From NCBI RefSeq assembly GCF_000499845.2, contig NC_023756.2:31295846-31359845 (forward strand): 64,000 nt of DNA. The letters are read 5' to 3'. Positions 43,945 through 55,401 of this stretch are shown here, piece after piece; positions within the stretch are counted from its first letter, which is position 1; each line of letters begins with the position of its first letter. The notes under the pieces were generated by a model that was not told where the DNA came from, ran no database searches, and worked only from the letters and a program-made list of their open reading frames with translations. The position numbers and the translations under genes were made by a program. This DNA is from Phaseolus vulgaris. Taxonomy: Eukaryota > Streptophyta > Magnoliopsida > Fabales > Fabaceae.

Positions 43945-45291
43945 CTACCACGGGTCATTTGGAAACTGCTCAACAACTGAACTTACTGACCTCACATACT
44001 TCTTACGTTGAGAGGCAGTGGGTCCTCCTCCAGAAAAGCCGCTAAAAATGGTGTGTACTTCTCCGTGAGTCGGCATCTCGTGCGCTTGACCTTCCTCTGG
44101 TGTCGCCGTGGCTGTGGTTGTAGTAGACCTAGCGAGATTATCCTTTAGGAAACCATTCTTCACAAGCTCATCCAACTGATAGCCCAGCGCTAAACAGTTG
44201 TTAATATGGTGCCCAAATGCCTCGTGAAATTCACACCATGATTCTTTGTGGGGTCCCAGCACCTTGTCAGACTTCACCGGTGGCCTCAACCTGTCAGCTA
44301 CATTGGGCACAACGATGAGGTCTTTAAGCTCCACCATGAAATTGTGCTTCAGAGGTCTATTTCCCTCTCTCCTTCCTTCTGCTCGACCCCTAGGCTGGGT
44401 CCTCCTTGCCTCGTAGGTGCGCTTCCTGTCTTGGCTCTTTCTCTCTGTGGCGGCTTCGTGGACCCTAGCAGGTTGTGTGCGCACGTGCGCTCTTGGGCGT
44501 GTGGGTGCAGCAGTCGTGCATTTCTCGTATGTCTCACCCTCAGAGGCAATGTGTTCTATCGCCCGACGCCTTATTGCAACAAAAGTCTTGGGGCGGCTGC
44601 GATTGAGTGACTTGCTGAAAGTCCCAGGGCACACCCCTTTCCTGAATGCGTACACGATAATGGGTTCGTATGTGGTACCCACCTTCACCACCTGCGCCTC
44701 GAAGCGGCTTATGTACTCTTTCAGGGTCTCACCTTGATACTGCTTCTTGTCAAACAGGTCATATGAAACTGGGGCTGGGGCCCTGTTGGCTAGATTCTGC
44801 TCTCTGAATAGCTGCGAAAGCTGTGTGAAAGACGTGATGTGACCCTCTGGAAGGCTGATGAACCAATTCACGGCCATCCTAGTCAAAGTACTCATGAAGA
44901 GCTTACACCTTACAGCATCAGAATTGCCTACCAGCATCATCTGCGTGTGGAACGCAGTGAGGTGCGCCTCAGGGTCCTCCATCCCTGTGAAGGTTACTTT
45001 GGGCCCTGTGATCGTGTTGGGGATTGCTGTCTCTAGGATCGCCTGTGAGAACGGCGTTGAGAATTCTCTTGGTGGGGTGGCAGTCTCAGGATCATCTACG
45101 TCGCGCCACCCGCGGCGTAGTTCCTCGTTGGTGCGGTGTAGCTCATCGTTTCTCGCCTGAGATGGTGCGAGATCCGCCTGCATGCGCTCTTGCTCCACTT
45201 TGGATGCTGCCATTGCTTCTTGCAATCCTTGCATCATGCCCATGAGTTGCTGCATGGTCATCTCTTCACTCCTAGCGCGTGCGGGCCTCAT
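43945..45291 (-). pseudogene. gag: T1 gag
   Basis: An open frame of 448 residues from ATG 45291: MRPARARSEEMTMQQLMGMM, a coiled coil, then the retrotrans_gag region (GMEDPEAHLTAFHTQM, MAVNWFISLPEGHI, QGETLKEYISRFEAQ) and the Tat-type zinc motif C-x2-H-x5-H-x4-C (CEFHEAFGHHINNC). It ends at TAG 43947-43945 and continues in frame into the protease. The frame itself has no internal stop; I class it as a pseudogene because the polyprotein is broken just downstream. Confidence 0.8.
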
Positions 45292-45403
45292 TTTCGTGGT
45301 TTCTGGAAGCCTTCCTGACTATCGTGCGTTTTGAGAACTGGGACTGGGTTGGAGACTGCAACTGGAACTGAAAAACTGTGTGATGGGACTGATGTTTTAT
45401 ATC

Positions 45404-45422
45404 GGCCCCACGGTGGGCGCCA
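45404..45422 (-). other. T1 primer-binding site
   Basis: Minus-strand TGGCGCCCACCGTGGGGCC two bases after the 5' LTR. The TGGCGCC start is usual for plant gypsy elements. The primer tRNA was not determined. Confidence 0.7.
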
Positions 45423-45424
45423 AA

Positions 45425-46586
45425 TGTTCCCGCCGGTTGACCAGGGTCGTCTTTATGCGTGGCTCGTCCTCGCGAGCTAGGGCACCTTCTGTGAGTACCT
45501 GAAAAGAAGTGAACAAAGGGGCGCCCTTGCGGCCGTTTGCACTCTGACGATCAAGTCAGCTAGCGAGAAACATCAAAGGTGACACACCTCCATATCGGAC
45601 ACCTTGACTGGATGCTCTGATGGTGGTCAAAAATACTAAGTAACTAAAACTACGTTGCCCCAATTGCCTGTGCGTACCGTAGGTGCGCCGCGAAACAACT
45701 AGGGTTTACGTGTGTGTAAAACTGCGAGAATTAGGTCAAAACTCGGATCCCTTTCAAATGTCCCAAGGTCCCTTTTTATACACCTTCTGCATTTAAAGCG
45801 CGTTAAAGCGCATTGAAAGCGTATAAAAATGTGCCTTGAAACATTTGATGCGTAAACTAAATTAACGCGTACCTTAGCAAACTTTCACTAAAACATTGAT
45901 GAACACGTGCTTATTGCCACGTGTTCTTCTGACTTGATTGTTATTCTATGCAAAGGGCCTCACTGCGCCGTAACCTAATTTAGGGTTATTCCATCGTGTG
46001 AGTCCTCTTTCCTCGAAGTGCATCTGGCGCGTGGGGTGACTTTCTGGGTGCCAACTCATGTGCCCCAACCTCTAGTCACTCACCTTGGGAGTGTATCTAC
46101 CTTCCTCTCGCACCATGCACCTGGTTTACCCCTGGGCATGACCCTCTCATGGGTTGTATCTATCCCGAGGGTCTCCCTGAGGTGGCCTGGGTACTTCACG
46201 AGTCAGGTTACTCCCTACTGGTACTAGAACTATGGCCTTGAAGCCACCTTTCTCTTCTCTTTGTTACTGTTCTGAGCTGTTGGACCTGAGACCTCCGAGC
46301 GGTGTCGCCCCCTCCATGGTCTTTCCTACCCATGGGTATCCGGGGGTAACACCGTCGACGTCTCACCTTGGCTTTGTCTTATCTTGGCGACGCCTTCCCT
46401 TGGCGATGCCTTAATAAGGCGACGCCTCCCCCTAGCGACGCCTTAACTTGGCGACGCCTCAATCTGGCGACGCCTCAAGCGGTCAACCGGTTGACTTTCT
46501 TCCTTGGGTCCCTTGAAGTTTCCCACCATATGTTGACTTTGACTTTGACTTTGACTTTGGTCAACGCCCGGGAACGGGACGGTACA
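45425..46586 (-). repeat. T1 right (5') LTR, 1162 bp
   Basis: Starts TGTTCCCGCCGG and ends GGGACGGTACA, followed by TSD TCAAC. A minus-strand TATA box (GTATAAAAAGG) is at about 45773-45783. A GGCGACGCC minisatellite lies at 46375-46470, with more units than in the left LTR. Confidence 0.9.
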
Positions 46587-46591
46587 TCAAC

Positions 46592-47883
46592 ATATCAAAC
46601 ATTTAATCTAGCTTGCATTCGTTTGGTAAATTTTGTTCAGCTAAGTAAATTTGGAAAATATCATAGAACATATTGCAATTGATTGAGTTAAATTCCATCT
46701 ATTAAATAAATTGTCTAAAAGTTACAATTCTATATAATTATCTATAAAATCAATTTCAACTCAATTCAACCATTTTACATATTTTATAAATTTAAAACAA
46801 ACACACTTTTTGAATCCAACAAAAAGCACATATTTACTCAATTTAACTACAAACATTCATGCAACTCTTCTAAGTCAATATCAAGTTCAATATACTGATA
46901 TAAATCAATTTAACCAAATCAAATATGTTAACATTCTCACTATCATAAGTTGAATGGAATATTCAAATACCGTTTAAGATAGTTTCTCTTTGACAATTGT
47001 AGTCCAACTATTATAAAAGAAGATACTGATACTAAAATCTTAAGGACTTAGTTTAATATAACAAACAATTAAGAATTTTAGTGAAGAGCTAAATTAGTTA
47101 AAAACATATTTTTTACGACTAAAAAAGCTAATAAAGAACACAATCTGTAACATCAAAAAGGATTTTAGGTATATTTTAGAGTTACTTCAAATTATAGATT
47201 GTTCGAGTAGAAACGATCTGAACAAGTCATCTACTACAGCAGAATCGAACTTTAAAATATACGAAAAATAGTCAAGTTTTTTAGAAAGAAAGATGGAAAT
47301 GGAAAATTGAAATATGACAGGGAGAGTTGAGGACAAGTTTTTTTAATTACAATAAATTTAATCGATGAGCTTTTCTTGAATGAGGGTAATAAGATAATAA
47401 AAAACTCAAATAAATATATCAAGCACGATATATAAGACTTAATAACAAATAAGAATAAGACATGAAGACTTATAAAAAAATAATAGGAATGATGAAGGAC
47501 TCTAAATTTTCTTTTAAATTTGTTTCCTCACTTAAAATCTTCTCCTCATCGAGTCCATTTGCACAACATAATACTGAAAAAGAAACTATTGCTGACACAC
47601 CACAATAATTTTGATTATTACCCACAAATTATAATCCACAAAACTGGGTTCAGCCTCATCTTGCTATATATCAAGTGTGTTGTCGTTGCAAGTTTGATGT
47701 GCAGCAACATATATGTCTGCAGTTCTGACCACCCCAGCTACTGCATATGTTCAATGTCATACACCACAGTCTTGGTTTATGCTGGAGACCTTTATGCTTG
47801 TTTTGTGGACACCTTTTTGTGCTTTTGTTTTAAAAATGACAGTTTGAAGCTTCTGTATGTAGAAGGTTCATGAATAATATTCT
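46592..47883. other. AT-rich flank of T1, no gene seen
   Basis: The first 305 bases are duplicated at 18526-18829. The rest has no terminal repeats or domains. A 117-codon plus-strand frame at 47520-47873 has no recognisable features and I do not call it. Confidence 0.6.
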
Positions 47884-48334
47884 TGTACCTGAGTGGAGAG
47901 ATGGGGCCCAGGCACGGTCGGTCGATGTAGTGTAGTTGCTGACGTGTCGGTCTTCTTCTCTTTCGGTCGGTTGCTCCTTCTTGGTGTCTCCTTCGGTCGG
48001 GCGGGGGAGGGTACCTGCGAAGGCACTCCGACGCTCAAGTAAGTATGAGATTCTAAGAGTGGTTTAGTAAGTGAATCAAAACGTACCTTTCTCTGGCTTG
48101 AGCACCGTATTTATAGGATTGCTAAATGGGCTTTCTACCTCTTGGGCTCAGGGTGGTTATGGATAGGTTTTACCAATCGTGCTCCGGAATACCCGGGGGA
48201 AAATATCTTCTTCACACGCGTATTCCTTATTTTTCGGAGTATGTTAACTACCTTAGTCTTGTCGCGCCCTCACATTTATTATGAGTTCGGTTGGTCGGTC
48301 GGCCATATCTGTTCGTCCGGTGCCTGCTGGTACA
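47884..48334 (-). repeat. T2 3' LTR, 451 bp
   Basis: Ends are TGTACC…GGTACA (a 6-bp inverted repeat). A minus-strand TATA box (CCTATAAATACGG) is at 48105-48118. The conserved LTR module is present in short form at 48022-48042. There is no second LTR in the window for comparison. Confidence 0.75.
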
Positions 48335-48347
48335 CTTGCCCCCCAGG
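48335..48347 (-). other. T2 polypurine tract
   Basis: Minus-strand CCTGGGGGGCAAG abuts the LTR. T3 has nearly the same tract in the same place. Confidence 0.75.
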
Positions 48348-48554
48348 CTCGAGGTGAACAAAGGCCGAAGAGTCGTAATGGTTGGTCTTTCCAGGTGTCA
48401 GGCATTAAATGTAACGGTATGATGGGACATTTGCTTTTGGTCGAAGACGGCGGAGATGAATCCGGCGATGTGGATTAAATGACGTTTCGAATTCCGGCTG
48501 ATATGGGTCGTAGGATGAGAGGGAATCTAACGGATGGGGGTGAGAGGGAAATGC

Positions 48555-48562
48555 TATAAATA
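48555..48562 (+). promoter_or_regulatory. TATA box upstream of aORF2
   Basis: CTATAAATAGCG lies 144 bases before the aORF2 ATG on the plus strand. It indicates an internal promoter opposite to the LTR promoter. Confidence 0.6.
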
Positions 48563-48698
48563 GCGTTCCCAGTTGCAAAGAGATCACGTTTCGTTGAGTT
48601 CAGCATCCGAGTTGCTCCGATTGCAGCGTCTACGTTGCGAGTTATTGCGCTGTACGAACCATAGTTGCCGACCGAGGTGTTAATTTTGCGACCGAGTT

Positions 48699-50431
48699 AT
48701 GTCGCAACTTTCTTCAAATAGGGTAGGGAGTAGAGAGTCGGGTGAGAGTGGGGAGTCATCGTCCGGAAGTGACGAAAGTACGAGTGGATCTATGGGTCCG
48801 AGCTATGACTAGGTAGATATGAGTGTTAGGAACACACCCACTGTCTTTAAGAAACCGGACGACCTTGACAAAGTGATAGCTAGGGCCCCCGTAGTGCGGT
48901 CGGGTTTACCTTCAGATATTCTCATTGCTGAAATGTGGGCACACCGACCGTGTTTGCCATGGAAGGGAGAACGCTCCGGTAGATTTCTTTTATGTTTATA
49001 GTACGTTATTCGTTGATTTGAAAGTAACGTTGCCGTTCGATGAGTTCACAATGGATGTGCTACGGTTTCTCAACATAGCACCAACCCAACTTCATCCGAA
49101 CGCGTGGGCGTGCATGCAGGCCTTCCGAATGGTGTGTCAACTTTTTGACTTGACGCCCAGAGCGGAAGTGTTTTTATTTTATTATAACACACATTCGTCC
49201 AACCCTGTAAGTTGGGTGTCATTGACCAGTCGTCCGGGAAGTGTGCGGTTTGCGGCCTTCACCACGTCCTACAAGAATTTCAAGGAACGATATTTCAAGA
49301 TATTCGTGGAGCCGGACGGCCGAGAGTACTTTTATAATGATGGTATTACTAAGTTTCCATTCCATTGGACCCAGAATCCGACTGTGCTTAACGCGAGTTC
49401 TCGTATGGCTCTGTCGGATTTGGATAAGGCCGTCATGGTGGTATTTGACCAACTCCCTCACAAGTTACCTACGAGGGAGATAATTTCGTTATATGCGTCG
49501 TCCGACCCCTGGGCGGATTTTATTGGTATGTAATTGTAAATTCGGTTTGACTGAATAACTTCATTAATAGTGTTTAATTCCTGTGTGTTTTGCAGAAATC
49601 ATGAGTCGTGCGGACGCTTCTTTGCATGAGTACATGAATAAGCTACGCCAGAGCAGGGATGGTCAGTCGGCCTCTATCGGTACGGCCGGGCCATTGGCAG
49701 CTGTGCCGTCCACAACGGTTACTGCGGTGGGTGCTTCGGCTGCTGCAAAGAAAAGGGCTCGGCCTCCGAAGGGAAGTCGTGAGGGCCGAGCTGGGCCATC
49801 CCGTACGGCTTCGGAGCCAACGCTGTTGGCGGTCGGCCTAGATATAGCGGCTCACTTGCAGGCGGAGCTGACTGCCGAAGAGAGTGAGGTTTTTGCCACC
49901 ATCCCAACAACTAAATTGATGGTGGAAACATTAGAGTTGCAAAGTAGGGCGCTCATGGCAAGCCGGACGGTGGTTGAAGAGCTGGAGAGAGTGACGACCG
50001 TTACCATTCCTCGGTTAAAGAAGGATGTGACCGAGGCCACTCAAGCTTCTAAGATGTCGACCGAGAAGGCAGAGGGGTTGAAGGTTCAATTGGAGGAGAA
50101 GCAGACAGCCTTAAAAGCACAAGAGGAACTCACAAAGAACCTTGAGGCGCAACTGAAACAAGGAGCCGACCGGGAGGAGGCATTAAAGACGGAAGTGGCT
50201 AAGTGTCAGGACTTTATGCTTCGCATTAGCGAAGAATACTTCCGGTTAGGCATCCAACAAGTGGCTTGTCTGCACGGTACGCCCCTGGAGGACGACCGGT
50301 ATGATATTGAGAAGTTGGTGGTCGATGGAAAGCTTGTGCCGACCAACCTTGGTGACAATGAGGAGGCTGAGGCAGAGACTCCGGGACCACAGCCGGACGC
50401 TTCGTTTGAAGAATTAATGACCATTACATAG
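48699..50431 (+). pseudogene. aORF2: antisense extra ORF of T2, PF04195-like plus coiled coil
   Basis: The ATG at 48699 gives MSQLSSNRVGSRESGESGES, a Ser/Gly-rich start. A stop at about 48810 and a frameshift near 48940 follow. From about 48950 the frame is open: FYVYSTLFVDLKVTLPFDEF, LNIAPTQLHPNAWACMQAF, VSWVSLTSRPGSVRF and FHWTQNP, the PF04195-like domain. The intron 49526-49595 (G|GTATGT…TTTTGCAG|A) joins DFI to EIMSRADASLHEYMNKLRQS. Exon 2 has a low-complexity Ala/Arg part, a long coiled coil (about 49980-50210) and the ending IEKLVVDGKLVPTNLGDNEE. The intron position and the VDGK-V-P end match aORF1 and aORF3. Apart from two 5' lesions it is intact. Function unknown. Confidence 0.75.
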
Positions 50432-50634
50432 ATAATTGCTGGTCCCGGCATGTGGGCATAGTACAATGGTTTTATTTTGGATGTAATATTTGACTGCTGA
50501 TCGATCGGATTGTTATACTTGAACCTTGGTTGTATGCTGTAGATTTTTATTTTGGATGCCGAACGGGGTGTAGTTGATTCTGTTAGTAACAATGCGAAGC
50601 CGAACTAGTAATACATAATTGTGATTTCGTTATG

Positions 50635-51250
50635 TTAATTCTGATGCTGAACTCGGCATAAATGAGTCGGATGCCGAACGAGGCATAAATAAATTAATTT
50701 TGACGCCGAACGTGGCATAAATAATTGAATAATTCTGATGCCGAACGTGGCATAAATAATTCCGATTGTTAAAGTAATAATTCTAATGCCGAACGTGGCA
50801 TAAATAAATCCGATTAATTCTGATGCCGAACGAGGCAAATAATTCCGATTACGTTAAAGTAATAATTCTGATGCCGAACGAGGCGTATATAAATCCGATT
50901 AATTCTGATGCCGAACGAGGCATAAATAATTCCGATTACGTTAAAGTAATAATTCTGATGCCGAACGAGGCATATATAATTCCGATTACGTTAAAGTAAT
51001 AATTCTGATGCCAAACGAGGCATATATAATTCCGATTGTTAGTAATAATTCTGATGCCGAACGAGGCATATATAAATCCGATTAATTCTGATGCCGAACG
51101 AGGCATAAATAATTCCGATTACGTTAAAGTAATAATTCTGATGCCGAACGAGGCATATATAATTCTATGTTAAAAGTAATAATTCTGATGCCGAACGAGG
51201 CATATATAATTCTGATTTCGTTAAATACCTATGATGCCGAACGAGATATG
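50635..51250. repeat. T2 minisatellite between aORF2 and pol
   Basis: About 15 units beginning GATGCCGAACGAGGCATA. Two unit lengths alternate, about 37 and about 48-50 bases; the long form adds ATTACGTTAAAGTAATA. Units are highly similar in the middle and degrade at both edges. It lies exactly between the convergent stops of aORF2 and pol. Confidence 0.9.
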
Positions 51251-51287
51251 AATTGAGTAAAGGACTAGGAGATTTGGATTTTAATTT

Positions 51288-51360
51288 AGTGCCTCGTTAA
51301 AACCTTCCCGGTCGTAAACCCTCCTTAGGGAAAAACCGACCGAGCGAGGAAAGAGTGCAC
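51288..51360 (-). other. Conserved block just past the T2 pol stop
   Basis: GCCTCGTTAAAACC, GGGAAAAACCGACC and GAGTGCAC in the same order as in T1 (32140-32185). CGGTCGTAAA and GGGAAAAACCGACCG could pair in part. Confidence 0.5.
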
Positions 51361-51374
51361 TTGTATTATTAAGT

Positions 51375-54300
51375 TCAACTGTAATAAAATTTGAGATGCG
51401 TGGCATTCCACGTTCTCGGTATTTCCTTCCCAGATAAATGTTCTAAATAATAGGCTCCACCGGCTGCTGTATCTGCTATGCGGAAAGGTCCTTCCCAATT
51501 GCTAGAGAACTTGCCTCCTTCCTTCCGAGCGCTGCTCCGCATTCGCCATACTAAGTCGCCTTTGTGGAACAATCTTGGTTTAACTTTGGAGTTGTATCAT
51601 CTGGCCGCCCGAATTTTGCATGCTTCTTCTCTAATTCTACACTTGTCCCGGAGTTCGTTGATGAGATCGAGGCCGACCGAGAGGCTTTCCTTGTTTAGAT
51701 CAAGATCAAGGGTTTGCCAGCGGAGAGAGGGTTCGCCAATCTCGACGGGGATCATAGCTTCGGTGCCATACGTTAGGCTGTACGGCGTTTCTTGTGTAGT
51801 CGTCTGAGGAGTGCAGCGATATGCCCATAAGACTTCTAAGAGTTCTTCAGTCAAGTTGCCCTTTGCTGGGCCGAGACGTTTCTTCAGTTCGTTCAAAATG
51901 ACCTTGTTTGCAGCTTCTGCCTGTCCGTTTGTTTGCGGATGTTCGACTGAACTAGCGATGTGTTTGATGTGGAGCTTCTCGTAAAATTCAGCTAACGTTC
52001 GGTCGGTGAATTGCCGACCGTTATCGGTGATGATGATTTGTGGAAGCCCGAAGCGGCAAACGATATTTTTCCATACGAAATTTTGAACATTGCGGGCGGT
52101 GATTGCAGTCAGGGGCTCGGCTTCGATCCACTTGGTGAAGTAATCAATGCCGACTAGTAAGAATTTACACTGGCCTTTACCGGGGGCGAAAGGACCAATG
52201 ATGTCCATACCCCATTGGACGAACGGCCAAGGTGATAACATAAAATGGAGTTCCTCAGGCTTTTGATGGGACAAAGTGCCAAACTCTTGGCATTTAAGAC
52301 ATTTTTGGACGAAATTGGTGCAGTCACCCTGGACGGTCGGCCAGTAGTATCCGGCCCGGAATACTTTGGCAGCCATTGTCCGTGCGCCAGAGTGAGTTCC
52401 GCAAATTCCTTCGTGCAACTCTTGGATGACATAGGAAGCTTGGTCTGGTGTCAAACATTTAAGGAGTGGTTGGGTATAACCTCGGCGATAAAGGTCGTCG
52501 CCGATTAAGACAAAACGGGCGGCCTGCAGCTTCATGGTTTTTTCGCCGAGAGGACTACATGTGCCATCGAGTAAATATTGCTTGATTGGGGTAATCCAAG
52601 TAGATTCCGTGTCGGTCGTCAGGCATTCCTGTAGGTCGATGCTTGGGCGTGCAAGCGTAACATGGATGACCGACCGATGCATTCCTTTACACTTCGTGGT
52701 TGCTAACCGGGAAGAGGCGTCCGCGCGGGTATTGTGATCGCGTCGAACGTGCTGCATAGAAATTTCAGAAAAGGTGCTCATCGACTGTTTGACTAAGTGA
52801 TAGTATCGCTGTAAAAAGATTTCTCGGACTTCATATTCGTCATTAAGTTGACCGATCACTAGCCTGGAATCACTTTTACAAATTAACTTAGTGATTTCCA
52901 ATTCTTGAGCGAGGCGTAGACCGGCTAAAATCGCTTCATATTCGGCCTGATTGTTTGAAGTTTTGAAGTCGAATTTTAGGGCTTGCTCGATGACAATCTC
53001 GCCGGGACCTTCCAAAACGACTTCAGCGCCGCACGACCTTTCGTTGGAGGATCCGTCCACGTATAGGACCCACGATGAGTGTTCAGTCTCGGCTGAGGAA
53101 GAAGTGAGTTCGGCTGCGAAATCAGCAAGAGCTTGCGACTTGATGGCCCCCCGTGGTTGGTACTGAATATGGAATTCGGACAGTTCTATCGTCCATCCGA
53201 TCATTCGTCCGGCTAAATCTGGTTTAGTGAGGATTTTTACGATGGGGTAATTTGTCCGAACAATAATGCGATGATTTTGAAAATACATCCGCATTCGTCG
53301 GGCGGTAATAACGAGAGCCATAGCTACTTTTTCGATCGTTTGGTATCGGATTTCGGCGCCATGGAGGGCGCGGCTGACGAAATAAACTGGTCGTTCTTCC
53401 AAATTAATTTCTTGCACTAAGACCGAACTGACGGCTTCGTGTGAAACAGCGAGGTAGACTATGACGGGCTCTCGGACGTCCGATTTCTGGATGATCGGCG
53501 GAGAAGATAGAAAAGTTTTCAACTGGAGGAAAATTTCTTTGCATTCGGTCGACCATTCAAAGCGGGATGCTTTTTTTTAATAGTCGGACGATGGGTCTCG
53601 TTCGTTCGGCAAGTTTAGGGACAAATCTGGATAGAGCGGTGAGTCGGCCGATAAGTCTCTGAATTTCCTGAATGGATTTGGGACTTCTCATTTCGGAGAT
53701 AGCTTTACATTTCTCAGGGTTGGCTTCGATGCCTCTATAAGTTAGCATAAAACCTAAGAACTTCCCCCCCTCGACGCCGAACGCACACTTGTCAGGATTG
53801 AGTCGCATCTGGTGTTGGTGGAGGGCCTGAAAAACTTCTTTTAGGTCGGCAATATGTTGTTTGCATGAGTCGGACTTGACGACGATGTCATCGACATAGA
53901 CTTCAACATTCCTACCGATCATGTCGTGGAATACGTGGTCCATTAGTCTTTGATAAGTGGCTCCGGCATTTTTGAGTCCGAAGGGCATAACTTCATAGTA
54001 GAAATTGCCGGAATCAGTCATGAAGGCTGTCTTCTTTCGGTCGGCCGAGTGCATTTGGATTTGATTATAGCCAGAGTAGGCATCAAGGAAGCTGAGGATG
54101 TGATGTCCGGCCGCTCCGTCAACGAGACGATCAATGGTAGGCAGAGGATACGAGTCTTTTGGGCAAGCCTTATTGAGGTCCGTGTAGTCAACACACATAC
54201 GCCATTTTCCGTTCGCTTTCTTCACCATAACCACGTTGGCTAGCCATGTGGTGTAATGGGCCTTCCGAATGAATCCAGCTTGTAACAATTTGTCGGTTTC

Positions 54301-55401
54301 GTCACGTGCGGCTTGACATCGTTCCTCGCCCAGATGTCTTTTCTTTTGAGCTATTGGCTTAGCTTCTCTATACAGTGATAATCGGTGAGTGATAACCTGT
54401 GGGTCTACGCTAGGCATATCAGCGGCCGTCCAGGCGAAAAGATCGGAATTTTTAACAAATGTCGTCCCGATGGCCATTCGGTCGTCCGGTTTCAGCGAAG
54501 TGCCGATGTGTGTAGTGTGGCGATCATCGCGAAGCGGGAATGGATGCAAGTCTTCTCCTGCTTCCATACGGGGATCGTCCATGCGAGGGTCGAGGTCAAC
54601 AAGGGCTATCATCTGACGACGGGACATGTGTCGTCCGGAACGCCGTGTGGGGGATCGCCCTCGTTTTTGCGGGACTCGGTCGTCCGGATTGGTTGTGTAG
54701 AGTCGTCGAGTTGGCTCACTTTTCAAACTTGCGACATAGCATTCTCTAGCGGTTTTTTGATCGACATGGATGGTTGCAATGTCGTTAGTGGCCGAAGGGA
54801 ATTTCATGGCTAAGTGTGGGGTGGAGACAATGGCTTTTAATCTGTTGATAGACGGTCGGCCGAGCAGGATGTTGTAGGAAGTCTGGGCGTTAACCAGCAG
54901 ATATCGTACGTTTATCGTTTTGTGGAGACCGTCTTCCTCACCGAAGGTTGTATACAAGTCTATATACCCCTTAGTGTCGACCCGTTCACCTGAGAACCCT
55001 ACAATTTGTTCGTTATAGGGTTGAATTTTTGATTCTGGGATGCGCATTTTCTTGAAGATTTCCCAGTATAATATGTCGACTGAGCTACCTTGGTCGACCA
55101 AGGTCTTGGCAATTGCGAACTTGTCAATTTCTACAGTGATTACCATAGGGTCGTCCTGGGCTGGATCTATAGCTGTAAAATCATCGTCAGTGAAGGTGAT
55201 CGGAGGTATGTGTGGACGCCTCCTTGTGGTAGCATGAGCGGACTGGATGTCCCGGAGATGTTTCTTTCGGGCGGAATTTGAGCACCCGCCGCCAGCAAAG
55301 CCCCCGGCTATATAATTTGTTTCATGGTTCGGTTCGCCCAAATTAACGGGTCCGGCAATCATGTTGATGACTTCGCGGACTCGTTGGCGAGGGCGGGTGT
55401 T
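51375..55401 (-). pseudogene. pol: T2 pol: protease, RT, RNase H, integrase, three lesions
   Basis: Opens in the gag frame after TGA 55402. Protease: KTLVDQGSSVDILYWEIF (about 55065-55100) and YNILLGRPSINRLK. RT: ANGKWRMCVDYTDLNKACPK, VMPFGLKNAGATYQRLMDH and the catalytic YVDDIVVKS (about 53890). A frameshift in an A8 run (about 53570) precedes the RT connection domain and RNase H (YVDGSSNERSCGAEVVLEGP). The integrase zinc finger is HEGICGTHSGART…CLKCQEFG. The DDE core (VGIDYFTKWIEAEP, ITDNGRQF, HPQTNGQAEAANK) has all three acidic residues. TGA at 51599-51597 interrupts AAR-stop-YNSKV, after which the frame stays open to 51375. Only three small changes separate this from an open pol. Confidence 0.9.

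Larger units (their letters stand above)
17394..46586 (-). mobile_element. T1: Tat/Ogre/Retand-type Ty3/gypsy element, with two nested insertions
   Basis: The outer limits are the LTRs at 17394-18520 and 45425-46586, with TCAAC at 17389-17393 and 46587-46591. The minus-strand order is 5' LTR, primer-binding site, gag, protease, RT, RNase H, integrase, non-coding repeats, and an antisense ORF on the plus strand, then the 3' LTR. C2 (22577-31252) and R1 (34842-42519) are inserted with their own TSDs. Just inside the left LTR, where the polypurine tract should be, there is instead a copy of the right flank (18521-18829). The coding regions carry several stops and frameshifts. Confidence 0.85.

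Noticed and set aside
47520..47873. 117-codon plus-strand frame in the AT-rich flank
   Set aside because: No domain, no promoter or splice context and an unremarkable composition. A chance frame is as likely.
50635..51250. Regular repeats that superficially resemble a CRISPR array
   Set aside because: The intervening sequences are near-identical, not unique spacers, and the context is a plant retrotransposon; it is a minisatellite.
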